DNA of 24,621 nt from Bacteroidales bacterium UBA3724 (GTDB lineage: Bacteria > Bacteroidota > Bacteroidia > Bacteroidales > P3), in contig DFHL01000007.1 in assembly GCA_002371315.1 (NCBI GenBank), forward strand, positions 6,949-31,569, given 5' to 3'. Numbering within the stretch: the stretch's first letter is position 1; each line of letters starts with the position of its first letter. The notes below the pieces were generated by a model. The model saw nothing but the letters and a program-made list of their open reading frames with translations, had not been told where the DNA came from and searched no databases. Below are positions 9,401 to 16,618 of the stretch, one piece after another. Both the position numbers and the translations under genes were made by a program.

Positions 9401-12368
9401 GGATGAGATAGTTCCTGACTATAACGGCAATGCTGATGTCCAGAATCTTGGAGCCTTAAAGGCGTTACACCTCATAAAGGGTACGGTGGACACAATGATT
9501 GTAGAATGCCAGAACAGCGACAAGTCTAATGACGTTACAACTCGAGGCTGGCTGTCGGTATGGGTCGATGTCAACAGGGACGGACACTTTGAGTATATGC
9601 CTCTGTGGCTTGCAGAAGACAGTGCCGACTACACTTATCCTTACACGGAGATTTTCTATCAGGATACAATAACCAGCAACACTCCTAAGAAGTTTATCTT
9701 CACTTTGCCTGAAGATGTCCGCACTGGCTATATGCGTATGCGTGTTGTCGTTGACCAGAACAACTTCAAACCTGTCGATATTGATCATTATGATGAAGTC
9801 AAGTTCGGCTGCGTCCACGATTACCTTCTCTATATTGAGGACCGTCCGACGGATGTCGACATCTGTGCTGCACGTATTGTTTCGCCTCGCGGACAGCAGA
9901 TAGGCGGTTCCACGGGCGAAGGCGCCGACGATTCGGTGACGGTGTCGTTCCAGATAGCAAACAAAGGCCGCCTGGCCGTTAACGGTGCTACTGTCAACTA
10001 CGCCTTCCGCAACTTGCGCAATGGCAGTGTAACAGGCTCGATACAGTGGAATGGCACTATTGAACCGGGTCACAGCGCAGTCGTAGACCTGCCTCAGCAC
10101 CTCTTCAGAATTGGTGTCACCAACCTGACAATCACTGTTTCCACACCTGGCGACACCAACGGGGCTAACGACACACTCTACTATCAGTATTACAGGGCTC
10201 CGATCAAGACGCTCATCTACACTGATAATTTCGACGAATTGTCCGACTGGTTCATACCGCGTGGCTACACGCCGTACTCGGAGAACCTGTGGCAGATAGG
10301 ACGCACTCAGAAACCGCACATTATGTCGTGGGTCAGCGATTCCAACATTCTGACGACCAATCTTACTGGTTATGTCAATGTGGCCGCTACAGGTAATGTC
10401 AGCTATGCCTATACGCCAATATTCGACATCTCGACAATCCGCCCGGATACCCTTCAGCTTTATGTGGCACGCGATATGGTGGCTGGTCACCTCTCGCGTC
10501 TTGAGTTCTGCGATTACAGTGGCCAATGGATCACAGTCGGTTCGGGCAACGATTCGGCGTGGTACAACAGGGGCACTTATTGGGATTCCACCACTGCGGG
10601 TGCGGGCTACGAGCTGCTTCGTTTCCCGTTGAGCCTGATTGCTGGCGACTTCCGCCAACAGTTGCAGTTCAGGTTGGTCTACAAAGCCGAAGTCGAGGCG
10701 GCTTCTTGCGACGGTATTGCATTCGACAATTTCGTCGTCGGCCGTGCTCGTCGTCCCATCGATGTCGGTGTCATAGCCATTACTTACCCGACGCATCCCA
10801 AGTTCGGACAGAGCATCCATCCGCGCGTTGTCGTCAAGAACTTCGGCCTCGATACTCTCAGGGAGTTCAATCTGGCCTATCTGCCCTATGGTGTCAACCT
10901 GTCCCGTACAGGCACCTATCGCAATGAGGAAGGTCTGATGCCGGGTGCCACCGATTTCTATGTCTTCCCGACACCGTTCATCGTCCGAAACGATTTCCCC
11001 GACACATTCCAGATCTGCGCCTTTACTACTGTCAATATGGATATGTATCCCGACAACGACTCTGTGTGCAGCGACTTCTACCTCTCGCCGCTCGACAACG
11101 ATATGGGCGCCATCTCGTTCATTGACCCGCTCGAACGTGTTGTCGCCGGCGACTCGATTACCGTCACCGCACGCCTGCGCAACTTCGGACAGGCACCTGT
11201 CCACAGCGTCACTGCCACTTATATTTACAATGGCAACTTCACGGTTACGGAGGAAATCAATTTTGAAGATATATTGGGTCACGACCTTGAGTCGTTCGAG
11301 TACTTCAACTATTCCTTCAAGCAGAAGTTCCGTGCCTCGATGGGTAATATGAACCTTGTGTCCTATATCCAGATGCAGGACGACGACTACATATACAATG
11401 ACACTATTTCGATGAAGATCACCGGCCTCTCGGCAATCACCGACCTCAAGGCTCGCGAGATTGTGGTCGACACCACCGACCAGAATACTGTCAAGATCAG
11501 TCTGCTCATCGAAAATGTCGGCGCACGTGGCGTCAACAACTTCAAGATCGGTTTCTGGTACTACAAGGACACTAATACCCGCACAGAGTATGTCTACAAC
11601 GGAGCCCTGCCGCTCCCGGCACTGGGCACGCTGTGCTACAAGTTCCCCGACCTGCCGACGCATAGCGAATACTACAAGTATGTCACTGCCTACGTCTACA
11701 CCGACGACGACAGCGACCGCACCAACGACACGACGAGCGTTATCGTCGCTCCCTACGTGGATCTGCGACCGCTGCGCGTCCTCATCGAAGAGAACCGTAC
11801 AGACTCCTGCCGTGTTCGTGTCGAGGTGGCCAACGTCGGTAATGTTGTGAACCACTTGGAGCAGACTATCGACAATTCGGTGACAATCAACGGTGTGACA
11901 ATCAAGGCCAACAATGTTGTCCGCGAGGTGCAGCCCGGTGGCTATGTCACTATCGACTTCAAGAAGAAAGTCCCCAAGAGTCCTACGCGTACCTACAACG
12001 GACAAGATGTCCTGTCGTTCCAGGGCGACTACGACCTGTCCAACAACACTACTACCAACATCGTTGTTCTCAACTACTTCGAGGGTGTTCCGCTTGTCAG
12101 CGAGTCCGACGGTATGGTCTTGCGCCAGAACTATCCCAACCCGTTCGACAACACTACCCGCATAGAATTCTATCTGCCTACTTCAGGCGATGTGCGCTTC
12201 TTCGTGATGGACGAACTGGGACGCCTGGTTCACCAGGACGAGCAGTTCTACTCGTCGGGCAACCAGTCCATCACCTTCGGCAGCTCCAGCCTTACAACGG
12301 GTACCTACTATTACGGTATCGAGAAGGACGGTATGCGCCTGATGCGTAAAATGGTTCTGAAACGCTGA
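417..12368 (+). CDS. Giant T9SS-secreted modular surface protein (adhesin-like)
   Basis: This is a 3983-residue exported protein. Residues 1-22 are a signal peptide ending SFSAQG/Q. Next come a jelly-roll-like module (about 25-215) and an anchor-type beta module (about 345-525), with a related copy at about 1711-1898. Two beta-helix-like regions (about 655-1095 and 2027-2460) each begin GTxxIG and close with a VGAFEF or IGADEF motif. Ig-like modules with WYTT or WYD cores and a lamin-tail-like stretch (about 1305-1500) are also present. About twelve CARDB-like repeats start near 535, 1099, 1524, 1915, 2468, 2591, 2824, 3147, 3449, 3562, 3675 and 3780, most ending in NDT or NDS. A GEVED-like module lies at about 2950-3145 and a second jelly-roll at about 3261-3445. 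The tail (about 3890-3983) is a type A T9SS sorting domain with NYPNPF, DELGRLV, GTYYYGI and a basic end. No catalytic site was seen. A role in adhesion or matrix is inferred. Confidence 0.9.
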   Translation: MKKASLLTGLIFLILSFSAQGQIVTKYQQGFEATGETQGYTVVSGTATPVTSVATSGSRSLKLQHGSTETVIQLDTIDFTDNGSFQYFYLDFMHICDVDPQTCASATNVATVEVRRPNETDWTRLDGTDFYDVTWGGGSSDFASLDSYSQRSYNTWSGTLMNNTWWKRERFMLALKVSTVPLAERKLLVRFRLRPRTAVGATTSGWYLDNIKVQCSPNSMLLPVITMIDYPDLDKYPTSRATHLKASFQTQLTQGMCNDSVYVSYQLGSDGIVRRKTMTPIAGQTGTYEAYLPFCGYDTIVKWRITGKDNSVNHNETGFPADASGWMQYSSVRGKEAYSSIATIGDWDYTPGTTNTIPFPSNGDSKSEILFDSLEMSRHFGPGAITQIRYPVVSNVTNSVHNRVVIKMRNVANGYAYSPGRYYSTDFQKTVYDSSLTITQNAQTLGVINLQDTFFYAGKGLMLTFYTDNTNSDPTWVNVRTYNSLNTEGKGSLTKSYSVSQNVNVFTSSYFNTGNLSTTRPNFTLRVNTNPPLMYDCGVGGFIHPNDSTPGTANVNDNVVVTLKNYGVQPINAVRIYYSVDNGPHQYFDWAGTLAGGAQTNVTVSSTQQYAAGYHELLAWVDDSVTTAGVRYRDHEPFNDTLWTRFITCDGPMHGTRIVGGSTPDYASLEKLLFALSQCGVDGPLTVKLAPGYYTPHTFPVIPGISKNNYVQFEPLGSGTVTFVSAMGDTALVNSLVNLQRTHHVRFKKINFLSNSQSNPATYLVRMGTNSVGCQFDSCTFSEVQGGTMSESYMASSALLYSGGADSLVITNNTFNRGTMGLSLVGPAQDNMAHGSIVRGNLFQHQGTNSMVIRNQIAAVVDSNVCNEVYANSSYAILLQDCSGATRVTRNTVYVTSGASCIGATQLYGSATGYAVVANNMLVSNDDGTSNMLTTPLNIITANYAKVIFNSVKLTAPTRSGIAAATFGGGVLENSMFYNNIVACYDTVNFAFNYIPTEDAVNNIGYNIYYSRGPLLNKYDGINCLSFANWQNHCPTDGNSQNVNPAFLGSSLTDLRSYSQNVKGHAVPFAEVDVDIYGTQRNATAPCVGAFEFSSLPYDFEIIEFVEPYPEYCDVSSTVPLRVVIKNSGVNAYDPATSSSSVQLSASRGTVPGVLVPGVSGTMVINRVIPALDTIILTTNISIPFPTQGMNDTTYQLYAWLTSLIDPNPANDTSVTSVTSRYHAPAPDSISVNSDYGVPATVTATGGLQTWYSNVYTTSTQHKSEVYWYTTADSDTPIWRGNTFTTDPLYTDTTFYIRQKRDYPLVKITEVQIKQNQPGVTYPMPLWMNASTAFAIEFTNVGDYPANMEGDTVLIVSNQNANNNKKYRFPNVTIQPGASLVLQYRSNINNLDSTKTIGAMVTLTPQQNSKLGILYIHNGNIEDAVALNDTVYNNWTNLHVPRTAWFGNGIMLPDSIPTAGVYRKSWPQYPASLTPSATMWQRADDSHRMTLGTTNKNLIRFYDNGCLGETAPVRIHLINLPNVDMAVDGLDLSDGCGIGNQPITVALHNRGAYPSGELVVHYRVDGHPQYNGQAIVLQTGCDTLTAGVAASSTLMHTFSAVPNFTVASASVDFDVTVWVEKVSVDNTGFNDTVRQSLTSMYMPGYPNVSQYDTVVYDGTLTLQSITTPTDSLAWYDRNMMPLDTSNVYTTDHIYEDDTMYVTAFGARIEQYAIGTLASLNAANSYPSPYNPNKKYVKEQYLYTAAEMREAGLVAGPIQTVSFYLDTVLAPSGSFSLTDYVISFGTTSQATFTGQNNWLPVTPMCTIDTLTLSNSNKGWVIHNLNTAFHWNGVDNVVVQITRTVNPNITQGARTRFTAAANKVLIKNDNNNSVVDFTGNGSRGGNRPDIRFGHVGYGCEGPAMPIYITVTDIPASDASLAWTDSEPGTGTGSGSQGFTSCDSTMIGVTLRNRGVQSFDTYTIDYWIDTLHGVYNGTTAVPSDTAINVSVVKHLFTPGRHLIKLAVTLEGDTVQSNDTISRMVNVRFCAGTYAIGPNGLYPDFTTAIDTLVNAGIDGAVVFDVESGTYNEQITLGAVDGVSATNTVTFKGVVNDKYAVKLRYATTNNDNYVVKFDGAKFVNFQWMTIMSRGTGNYNNVVSLENSNQIHLDNSIIRVKGGVNNVNASGVIVGEGVTSLYLTNTIVDSGYYSIRSMVSNPGLSQGIYLTNDTLCHFMFMGLYMRKVDDVYAVGNLVTSGASGNGKALTGIFVAQHNGPATIERNNIILSDNFTGAKVGIRIVNVEGSNATRTHIHNNMCAIYGNTNNSSAGISIDSSTWANIYFNSCQVYAGTGSQGQNTKAMYVGTTSSGMYILNNIFSNISAGYSLYAQMAANITNSDYNDYWSSAEDRLAYWGTNCDTFLILQQTNGMDNHSLNEKPYFVSNTDLHLSIGNLCERAQYNTEAPLDLDQQIRPQIPNPTIGADEFFRKNHNIAIMEITKPGIKTYATQVSGFTDNVESDTLWVVTKFTNDGTSTESNLRWWAQIKDVTPTLRSTDRIIDELLPQESIVDSNYIVMPIGVIDTQTVVVYFPLVNDSVPENNVAEKTLFLDPAYNFMAEQVRIYDSIGCRLFNTPVGIKLKNVGRKAFPGGWQVPVGFQAILQTPDITVSTLPVSFVENLTLPYDIEPNESVILDFNTTPNLYPTGNDKDIVVRIRAWSQHQYDQKPLNDTSSYQNVNSYYTPRAPIGTDLHIPYATWDTIFATQTDYPPSGAPINRIIRWHRDSTEAPYFTANNYARSCWWETPQYFFDSTYYLSTLIQHTNFGKQVACTSYYNPVHVILNPRVPVDMAVLNVVEPVLNRVYMHDDSVKVSLINYGSQAATNIPVVYQLYSFNNTLLQEVREVCTATVQPDSIYVFRFDSLLSIPEWANTGNDRYKLRVWTDLPNESVRLNDTLRELATFTAGSDGYMEVNVTNKQGLDITRVAYSSMDNNVSPAGHKYINFTNASLQTLSVTTPQTLDEIVPDYNGNADVQNLGALKALHLIKGTVDTMIVECQNSDKSNDVTTRGWLSVWVDVNRDGHFEYMPLWLAEDSADYTYPYTEIFYQDTITSNTPKKFIFTLPEDVRTGYMRMRVVVDQNNFKPVDIDHYDEVKFGCVHDYLLYIEDRPTDVDICAARIVSPRGQQIGGSTGEGADDSVTVSFQIANKGRLAVNGATVNYAFRNLRNGSVTGSIQWNGTIEPGHSAVVDLPQHLFRIGVTNLTITVSTPGDTNGANDTLYYQYYRAPIKTLIYTDNFDELSDWFIPRGYTPYSENLWQIGRTQKPHIMSWVSDSNILTTNLTGYVNVAATGNVSYAYTPIFDISTIRPDTLQLYVARDMVAGHLSRLEFCDYSGQWITVGSGNDSAWYNRGTYWDSTTAGAGYELLRFPLSLIAGDFRQQLQFRLVYKAEVEAASCDGIAFDNFVVGRARRPIDVGVIAITYPTHPKFGQSIHPRVVVKNFGLDTLREFNLAYLPYGVNLSRTGTYRNEEGLMPGATDFYVFPTPFIVRNDFPDTFQICAFTTVNMDMYPDNDSVCSDFYLSPLDNDMGAISFIDPLERVVAGDSITVTARLRNFGQAPVHSVTATYIYNGNFTVTEEINFEDILGHDLESFEYFNYSFKQKFRASMGNMNLVSYIQMQDDDYIYNDTISMKITGLSAITDLKAREIVVDTTDQNTVKISLLIENVGARGVNNFKIGFWYYKDTNTRTEYVYNGALPLPALGTLCYKFPDLPTHSEYYKYVTAYVYTDDDSDRTNDTTSVIVAPYVDLRPLRVLIEENRTDSCRVRVEVANVGNVVNHLEQTIDNSVTINGVTIKANNVVREVQPGGYVTIDFKKKVPKSPTRTYNGQDVLSFQGDYDLSNNTTTNIVVLNYFEGVPLVSESDGMVLRQNYPNPFDNTTRIEFYLPTSGDVRFFVMDELGRLVHQDEQFYSSGNQSITFGSSSLTTGTYYYGIEKDGMRLMRKMVLKR

Positions 12369-12373
12369 CGGTA

Positions 12374-13708
12374 GTGCAACAACGCTTCGAAAAATTCATC
12401 TGCCAAGAGCACCTGTTCCCTGATGGGGGACAGGTGCTTCTTGCTGTCAGTGGCGGTCGCGATTCGGTGACGCTGTGCCATCTTGTCGCTTCGGCGGGCA
12501 TCCCCTTTGCCGTGGCGCACTGCAATTTCCACTTGCGTCCTGGCGACTGCGACCGCGACGAGGCCTTTGTGCGCCGCCTTGCCGACGGCTATGGCGTTCC
12601 CTGCTTTGTCGCCCAGTTCGACACGCTGGCCTATGCCGCCGAAAACCATCTTTCGGTCGAGGAGACTGCCCGCAATTTGCGATACGCCTTTTTCGAACAG
12701 GTGCGCCTCGAGCAGGGCCTGTCGGTCATCGCCACGGCCCATCATCGCGACGACGCCATCGAAACCTTCTTCATAAACCTCCTGCGCGGCACGGGCCTTA
12801 CCGGCCTGCGCGGCATACCGCTGCGCAACGGCAACATTGTGCGCCCGTTGCTGCCTTTCGGGCGCGACGAGATAGACGACTACATACGTCGCAACGCGCT
12901 CGACTATGTCGACGACGCCACCAACAGCCAGCCGCTCTATCTGCGCAACCGCATACGGCTGCAGCTTATGCCGCTGTTGCGCTCGCTGGCACCCTCGTTC
13001 GACTCCACGATGCAGTCCACCCTGCAGCACCTTGCCGATGCCGATACGGTCTACCGCTCGGCTATGCAGTCTATGCGCGATGCCCTGTTGAAGCCAGACG
13101 GAAACGGCTATGCCGTCGACGTCGCCGCTTTGCGCAGCCTCGACCCTTTGTCGACCTGCCTCTTCGAGCTTTTGCGTCCCTTCGGCTTTTCATCGGCCGT
13201 GGCTGCCGAAGTGGCCTACGCGCTCGATGCACAGAGCGGCAAGCAGTTCCTTTCGCCAACACACCGCGTCGTCAAGGATCGCGACCGCCTGCTGATAGTG
13301 CCACTTGCCGAGCCTTCGGCCGCCGAATATCCTGTTGCCGATGTCGATGCCCTGTCGACGCTGCCGCTGCCGTTGCACTGCAGTGTCGCGCCCAATGATT
13401 CCAACACCATCCGTCTGCCGCACAGCGAGGCCTGGTTCGACCTCGACAGGGTGCATTTCCCCCTGACGTTGCGACGCTGGCGCAGCGGTGACCGCTTTGT
13501 CCCGTTCGGAATGAAGGGCAGCCGCCTGGTCAGCGACTTGCTCAGCGACCTCAAATTCAGCCTGCCCGACAAGGAGCGCGTCTGGCTGCTCTGCGATGCC
13601 GACGGCTCGGTGCTCTGGGTCGTAGGTTTGCGCGCTTCGGCCCTTGCCCCAGTCACGCGGACTACCGCTTCCGTCCTGCGTCTACGCTGTGCACTGTTCG
13701 AAAAATAA
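12374..13708 (+). CDS. tilS: tRNA(Ile)-lysidine synthase
   Basis: TilS attaches lysine to C34 of the CAU-anticodon tRNA-Ile using ATP, so that the tRNA reads AUA. It is a cytoplasmic and normally essential enzyme. The 444-residue length fits the family. The PP-loop SGGRDS is at residues 26-31, with Arg in the variable position. Further family landmarks are AHCNFHLRP, the SVEETARNLRY segment, TAHHRDDAIETFFINLLRGTG and GIPLRNGNIVRPLLPF. LRNRIR follows in the tRNA-binding region, and a C-terminal TilS domain contains RRWRSGDRFVPFGMKG. The GTG start is chosen because the residues before the PP-loop match the usual TilS N-terminus. It lies 5 bases after the stop of the giant gene, with no terminator between them, so co-transcription or an internal promoter is likely. 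Confidence 0.95.
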   Translation: MQQRFEKFICQEHLFPDGGQVLLAVSGGRDSVTLCHLVASAGIPFAVAHCNFHLRPGDCDRDEAFVRRLADGYGVPCFVAQFDTLAYAAENHLSVEETARNLRYAFFEQVRLEQGLSVIATAHHRDDAIETFFINLLRGTGLTGLRGIPLRNGNIVRPLLPFGRDEIDDYIRRNALDYVDDATNSQPLYLRNRIRLQLMPLLRSLAPSFDSTMQSTLQHLADADTVYRSAMQSMRDALLKPDGNGYAVDVAALRSLDPLSTCLFELLRPFGFSSAVAAEVAYALDAQSGKQFLSPTHRVVKDRDRLLIVPLAEPSAAEYPVADVDALSTLPLPLHCSVAPNDSNTIRLPHSEAWFDLDRVHFPLTLRRWRSGDRFVPFGMKGSRLVSDLLSDLKFSLPDKERVWLLCDADGSVLWVVGLRASALAPVTRTTASVLRLRCALFEK

Positions 13709-13747
13709 ACTAAGCAAAAAATTTTTTTTTGAAATTTTTTTTCATTT

Positions 13748-13778
13748 CTTGTAGTTTTTCGCCCCCAAGATACGTTAT
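13748..13778 (+). promoter_or_regulatory. Putative promoter of the ECF sigma cassette
   Basis: CTTG at 13748-13751 and TACGTTAT at 13771-13778 are separated by 19 bases. They approximate the Bacteroidota TTTG-N19-TAnnTTTG promoter with imperfect matches in both boxes. It sits 11 bases before the sigma-factor ATG, in an A/T-rich gap after tilS. An ECF-type autoregulated promoter is an alternative reading. Confidence 0.3.
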
Positions 13779-13789
13779 AGTAAACAAAG

Positions 13790-14299
13790 ATGCATTCTGA
13801 CACACCCATAACAAAAGATGCCTCCAAGTCGTTCGAGCAGATGCTTATGCAGCATCAATCGATGCTCTATAGGCTTTGCAGCAGGTTTTCAAGCCGCGAG
13901 GTGACCGTCGAGGATTTGATGCAGGACATTGCGGTGGCGTTATGGAGACAGCGAGAGAAGCTCTGGTCGGTGCCCGACGGCGTGCAGCGCAAGTCGTGGA
14001 TATGGAAACTGGCACGCAACACGGCAATCGACACCATCCGCAAGGCCCCCTCGTTCTCGGAGCTCGATGAGCAGATGGCAGATAGCATCCAGGACGAAGA
14101 CCACTCGCTGGTCGACACACTCAGAGAGCAGATTGCACTGCTCGAAGAACCCGACCGCACCATCGTCCGCCTGCAGCTTGAAGGCTACGCCTACGCCGAG
14201 ATCGCCGCCAAGCTGAAAATGACCGAAAAGAATGTGAGCGTGCGACTTGTGAGGGTCAAAGAGCAACTGAGGCAGATAATGAACCGAATCGCAAACTGA
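13790..14299 (+). CDS. ECF-type RNA polymerase sigma factor
   Basis: This is a 169-residue cytoplasmic sigma-70 family protein of the ECF group, which holds only regions 2 and 4. Region 2 spans about residues 17-84, with the helix VEDLMQDIAVALWR and the WIWKLARNTAIDTIRK segment that contacts -10 DNA. Region 4 spans about 107-163, with EEPDRTIVRLQLEGYAYAEI followed by the helix-turn-helix KLKMTEKNVSVRLVRVKEQL. It leads a run of four same-strand genes; the next starts 34 bases later and encodes a short membrane protein in the usual anti-sigma position. Signal and regulon are unknown. P. gingivalis SigP, an ECF factor, controls T9SS genes, but no orthology can be claimed here. Confidence 0.92.
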   Translation: MHSDTPITKDASKSFEQMLMQHQSMLYRLCSRFSSREVTVEDLMQDIAVALWRQREKLWSVPDGVQRKSWIWKLARNTAIDTIRKAPSFSELDEQMADSIQDEDHSLVDTLREQIALLEEPDRTIVRLQLEGYAYAEIAAKLKMTEKNVSVRLVRVKEQLRQIMNRIAN

Positions 14300-14333
14300 A
14301 GAACATAAAAATAACTTTTTTAACAATAGAACA

Positions 14334-14612
14334 ATGAGTATCAACGAACAAGAATTTGAACACCTGTGGGAACAGGCAGCCACGCAACAGGCCGTCAGCG
14401 ATATGGCAGCAGGCTATCCAGCCTGGCGCCGCCGCCGGCAGCAGCGCCGCTCTGTCCTCGGCATCGTCGCCGTGTGCCTTATTGGCGGCACGGTGCTGTT
14501 CAACTTCAATTCCGACAACCGTCGCTACGACAACATAGCCTGCAACCGCACTGACATCAGCAACGAGTATTGGCTTCAAGTCGCCGACGATATGCTAATT
14601 GCCCAAGTATGA
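14334..14612 (+). CDS. Small single-span membrane protein, possible mini anti-sigma
   Basis: This 92-residue protein is not recognised as a named family. Residues 1-38 form an acidic then very basic N-terminus ending PAWRRRRQQRR. Residues 40-56 are one hydrophobic span (VLGIVAVCLIGGTVLF), and about 36 polar residues follow. The positive-inside rule puts the N-terminus in the cytoplasm. It lies just after the sigma gene and overlaps the next gene by four bases (ATGA at 14609-14612), which indicates translational coupling. The position and topology suggest a reduced anti-sigma or membrane tether. No zinc-binding or ASD motif is visible, so this is inference. Confidence 0.7.
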   Translation: MSINEQEFEHLWEQAATQQAVSDMAAGYPAWRRRRQQRRSVLGIVAVCLIGGTVLFNFNSDNRRYDNIACNRTDISNEYWLQVADDMLIAQV

Positions 14613-15049
14613 GACGCCTGACCATTATATTGCTTTTCATCGTCACCCTGATGCCGATGCTTGCCCAGGCCGGTGGACCTGACCGCCCGCGTCGCGACCG
14701 TCAGGCGCTCTACAAGCGCTATGCGGCCCGCACCGAGCTCGCCGTGGCACAGGTCGAGGGCTTCAAACTCAACGACAGTGTCAAGGTCGACGTCCTCATC
14801 CTCGTGGCCGACGACGCTGCGGGATGGCAGAAGCTCTGCAAGGAGTTCGACATCCGCAACGCAAGCGGCGTGGCCACCTGGACGGGCAAAAACGACCATC
14901 CCGAAGTCCGTATGCGCTGGCAAGGCAAGCCTTGCTGCAAGGTCATCGCATCGCCCGCACGCCGCACGGTGTGTATGTATTTTATCGACGACAGTGTCCA
15001 GTACGAAAGCCTTATGGACTACCAGATGAACCTGATGATGAACAAATAA
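14609..15049 (+). CDS. Small exported protein of unknown function
   Basis: This is a 146-residue protein. The ATG at 14609 is chosen because it opens a clean signal peptide (MRRLTIILLFIVTLMPMLAQA) and overlaps the preceding stop as ATGA. An in-frame upstream start at 14570 would add 13 polar residues that spoil the signal. The mature part begins with a basic segment (GGPDRPRRDRQALYKRYAAR). A mixed alpha/beta stretch follows, with VKVDVLILVADDAAGWQKL, a CCK pair at about residue 110 and a third cysteine (VCMYFID) near the end. Its place resembles that of small exported proteins often found beside ECF sigma factors in Bacteroidota, but no family match is claimed. It is likely periplasmic. Confidence 0.78.
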   Translation: MRRLTIILLFIVTLMPMLAQAGGPDRPRRDRQALYKRYAARTELAVAQVEGFKLNDSVKVDVLILVADDAAGWQKLCKEFDIRNASGVATWTGKNDHPEVRMRWQGKPCCKVIASPARRTVCMYFIDDSVQYESLMDYQMNLMMNK

Positions 15050-15084
15050 GACCACAACCAAACGTAAAAACACAAATACAGATT

Positions 15085-16212
15085 ATGAAAAAATCGATCA
15101 AGATAATTGCAGCCATAGTGATGATAGCCCTGACAGCCGTCGCCTGTCACCGCAACAATACCGAAGAACCGGCCCATCGCATCGTCTACGCTGTCCAGAA
15201 TGCCGACATCTATGCCGGCTCGATGTCGCAACCCACGCAGCTCAACCTTGAAAGCGACGAGGCCTGGGATGAGCAGCTCGAAAGCTTTATGGACTATGTC
15301 CAGGCCGGCAACACGGTGACTTTCTACAATACCGACAAGGCCGTTTTCAGGCAGCACGGCACCGCCATCAAGAAGAAATCGAAAGACAGCACCAAGAACA
15401 GCAACCGCATCCAGACCACCAGCCGCACCGAGATGAAGGCTTGGTGCCGCTCGATGGAAGAGCAGGGCCTCACGGTGGTGATGGACTACGACCAGAAGAC
15501 GGGCACCTGGAGCGGCTATGCCTACGCCCTGCCGCCGGCAATGTCGGCCCAGGTGAAGACCTACATCTGCAGCATTCCCGGCTATGGCGAAGACCCGATG
15601 GTGCTGCTGTTCACGGCCGACACCGTCAAAAGCCGTGTCTATTCCACCTCGAACACCTTGCAGCCCAGTGCCTTCAATGTGGGCGTGGTGGCCTACAACC
15701 GCTTCAATCCGGCCGATTCGGGCTTCAGCGTCGCTGCCGGAAGCACCTGCCTCTACCTCACCAGCCTGCTGAACGGCCAGCCGATCAACGGCATCCACTA
15801 TTCGGTGGCGGCCCCGAATTTCAACTTCCAGAGCAGCCAGTTCACACTCAACAATCTTGATTACGATATAGCTTTCAACTTTGTCGAAACCGACGGCTAC
15901 GAAACGTGGGTCTGCGAAGAGGACGGCTACAACGTGGTCCTGCACGTCGACCGCAGCACCATCGACCCCTCGTCCTACACCTTCCAAGGCTATATGGCTA
16001 TCCAGATGGATGATCCCAACCTGCCGATCATCAGCGGCCAGGTGATGATAGTCAGCGATGGAGCCGGAAGCGGCTCGGACTGCGACGAGAATTTCAACCT
16101 CAACTATGCCGATGGCGGCAGCGACGGCGACTATGGCGTCGAGCTTGTTTCGGACGAGCTGGTCATCTGGCGCTTCGGCAGCTTCAGCTGGACCTTCTTC
16201 CGACTTAAATGA
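15085..16212 (+). CDS. Predicted lipoprotein, last gene of the ECF cassette
   Basis: This 375-residue protein is not recognised. MKKSIKIIAAIVMIALTAVAC is a lipoprotein signal with the modified cysteine at residue 21. The start at 15085 is 35 bases after the previous gene and gives a perfect signal, unlike in-frame codons upstream. The mature protein has a region of about 45-95 resembling short exported segments (WDEQLESFMDYVQAGNTVTF), then a Lys/Ser/Asn-rich linker (KKKSKDSTKNSN). A beta-rich C-terminal half holds a Gly/Ser/Asp stretch around GSGSDCDENFNLNY. Few acidic residues follow the cysteine, so surface export is not obvious. A terminator directly downstream marks the end of the operon. 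It could be an envelope target or sensor of the sigma factor. Confidence 0.82.
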   Translation: MKKSIKIIAAIVMIALTAVACHRNNTEEPAHRIVYAVQNADIYAGSMSQPTQLNLESDEAWDEQLESFMDYVQAGNTVTFYNTDKAVFRQHGTAIKKKSKDSTKNSNRIQTTSRTEMKAWCRSMEEQGLTVVMDYDQKTGTWSGYAYALPPAMSAQVKTYICSIPGYGEDPMVLLFTADTVKSRVYSTSNTLQPSAFNVGVVAYNRFNPADSGFSVAAGSTCLYLTSLLNGQPINGIHYSVAAPNFNFQSSQFTLNNLDYDIAFNFVETDGYETWVCEEDGYNVVLHVDRSTIDPSSYTFQGYMAIQMDDPNLPIISGQVMIVSDGAGSGSDCDENFNLNYADGGSDGDYGVELVSDELVIWRFGSFSWTFFRLK

Positions 16213-16241
16213 GTTTTTTAATATACTTGATTTGAAGTGTG

Positions 16242-16274
16242 GTTCGCGGGCGTTTTGCCCGCGAACTTTTTTTT
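16242..16274 (+). terminator. Intrinsic terminator of the ECF cassette
   Basis: A perfect 10-bp stem (GTTCGCGGGC at 16242-16251 and GCCCGCGAAC at 16257-16266) with a GTTTT loop is followed at once by eight T residues. It starts 30 bases after the lipoprotein stop. No A tract precedes it, so it acts mainly on plus-strand transcripts. Confidence 0.93.
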
Positions 16275-16449
16275 GCCCACGGGCAATCGCCATCGGCCTG
16301 CCTTTCGCTGCAAAAAGCTGACACTGCGGGCTGCTGACAACCCGAAGCGGCCGCCAACCGCCAAACCGTCAACCAAATCCAGCCGCAGGACGCAGAAGTG
16401 ACAACCTGACTCGGCAAACCACAAGCCGTTCTGCGAGCCGCCCGCAAGG

Positions 16450-16557
16450 CCATTTCGACCGTCGTTCAACCATCGTTCGACCATCGTTCAACCATTTTAA
16501 ATGGTTAAACAATGGTCGAACGATGGTTGAACGATGGTCGAACGATGGTCGAAATGG
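16450..16557. repeat. 108-bp palindromic array of 11-bp units
   Basis: The right arm (16503-16557) is five head-to-tail units close to GGTYGAACGAT. The left arm (16450-16493) is four units of the reverse complement. The centre is ATTTTAAAT. T and C variants alternate (GGTT, GGTC), making a 22-bp higher-order period. Both outer ends are the same 11 bases, CCATTTCGACC and GGTCGAAATGG. Folded about position 16498, about 41 of 44 base pairs form between 16454-16497 and 16499-16542. It has no T tract. A REP- or MITE-like element or a protein-binding array is possible. Confidence 0.9.
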
Positions 16558-16618
16558 CGGTGCTGTTGTGGGGCGGAGGGGCGGTTGTGGCCGTCGTTGT
16601 TGCGACGGGTGGTGGCGA

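Larger units (their letters stand above)
16213..16618. other. Convergent intergenic region
   Basis: This 406-base gap separates the lipoprotein gene (plus strand) from the Plug gene (minus strand). It holds the intrinsic terminator at 16242-16274, a stretch at 16275-16449 where nothing is recognised, and the palindromic 11-bp array at 16450-16557. A G-rich stretch then runs to the Plug stop codon. No credible ORF with a sensible start is present. Confidence 0.8.
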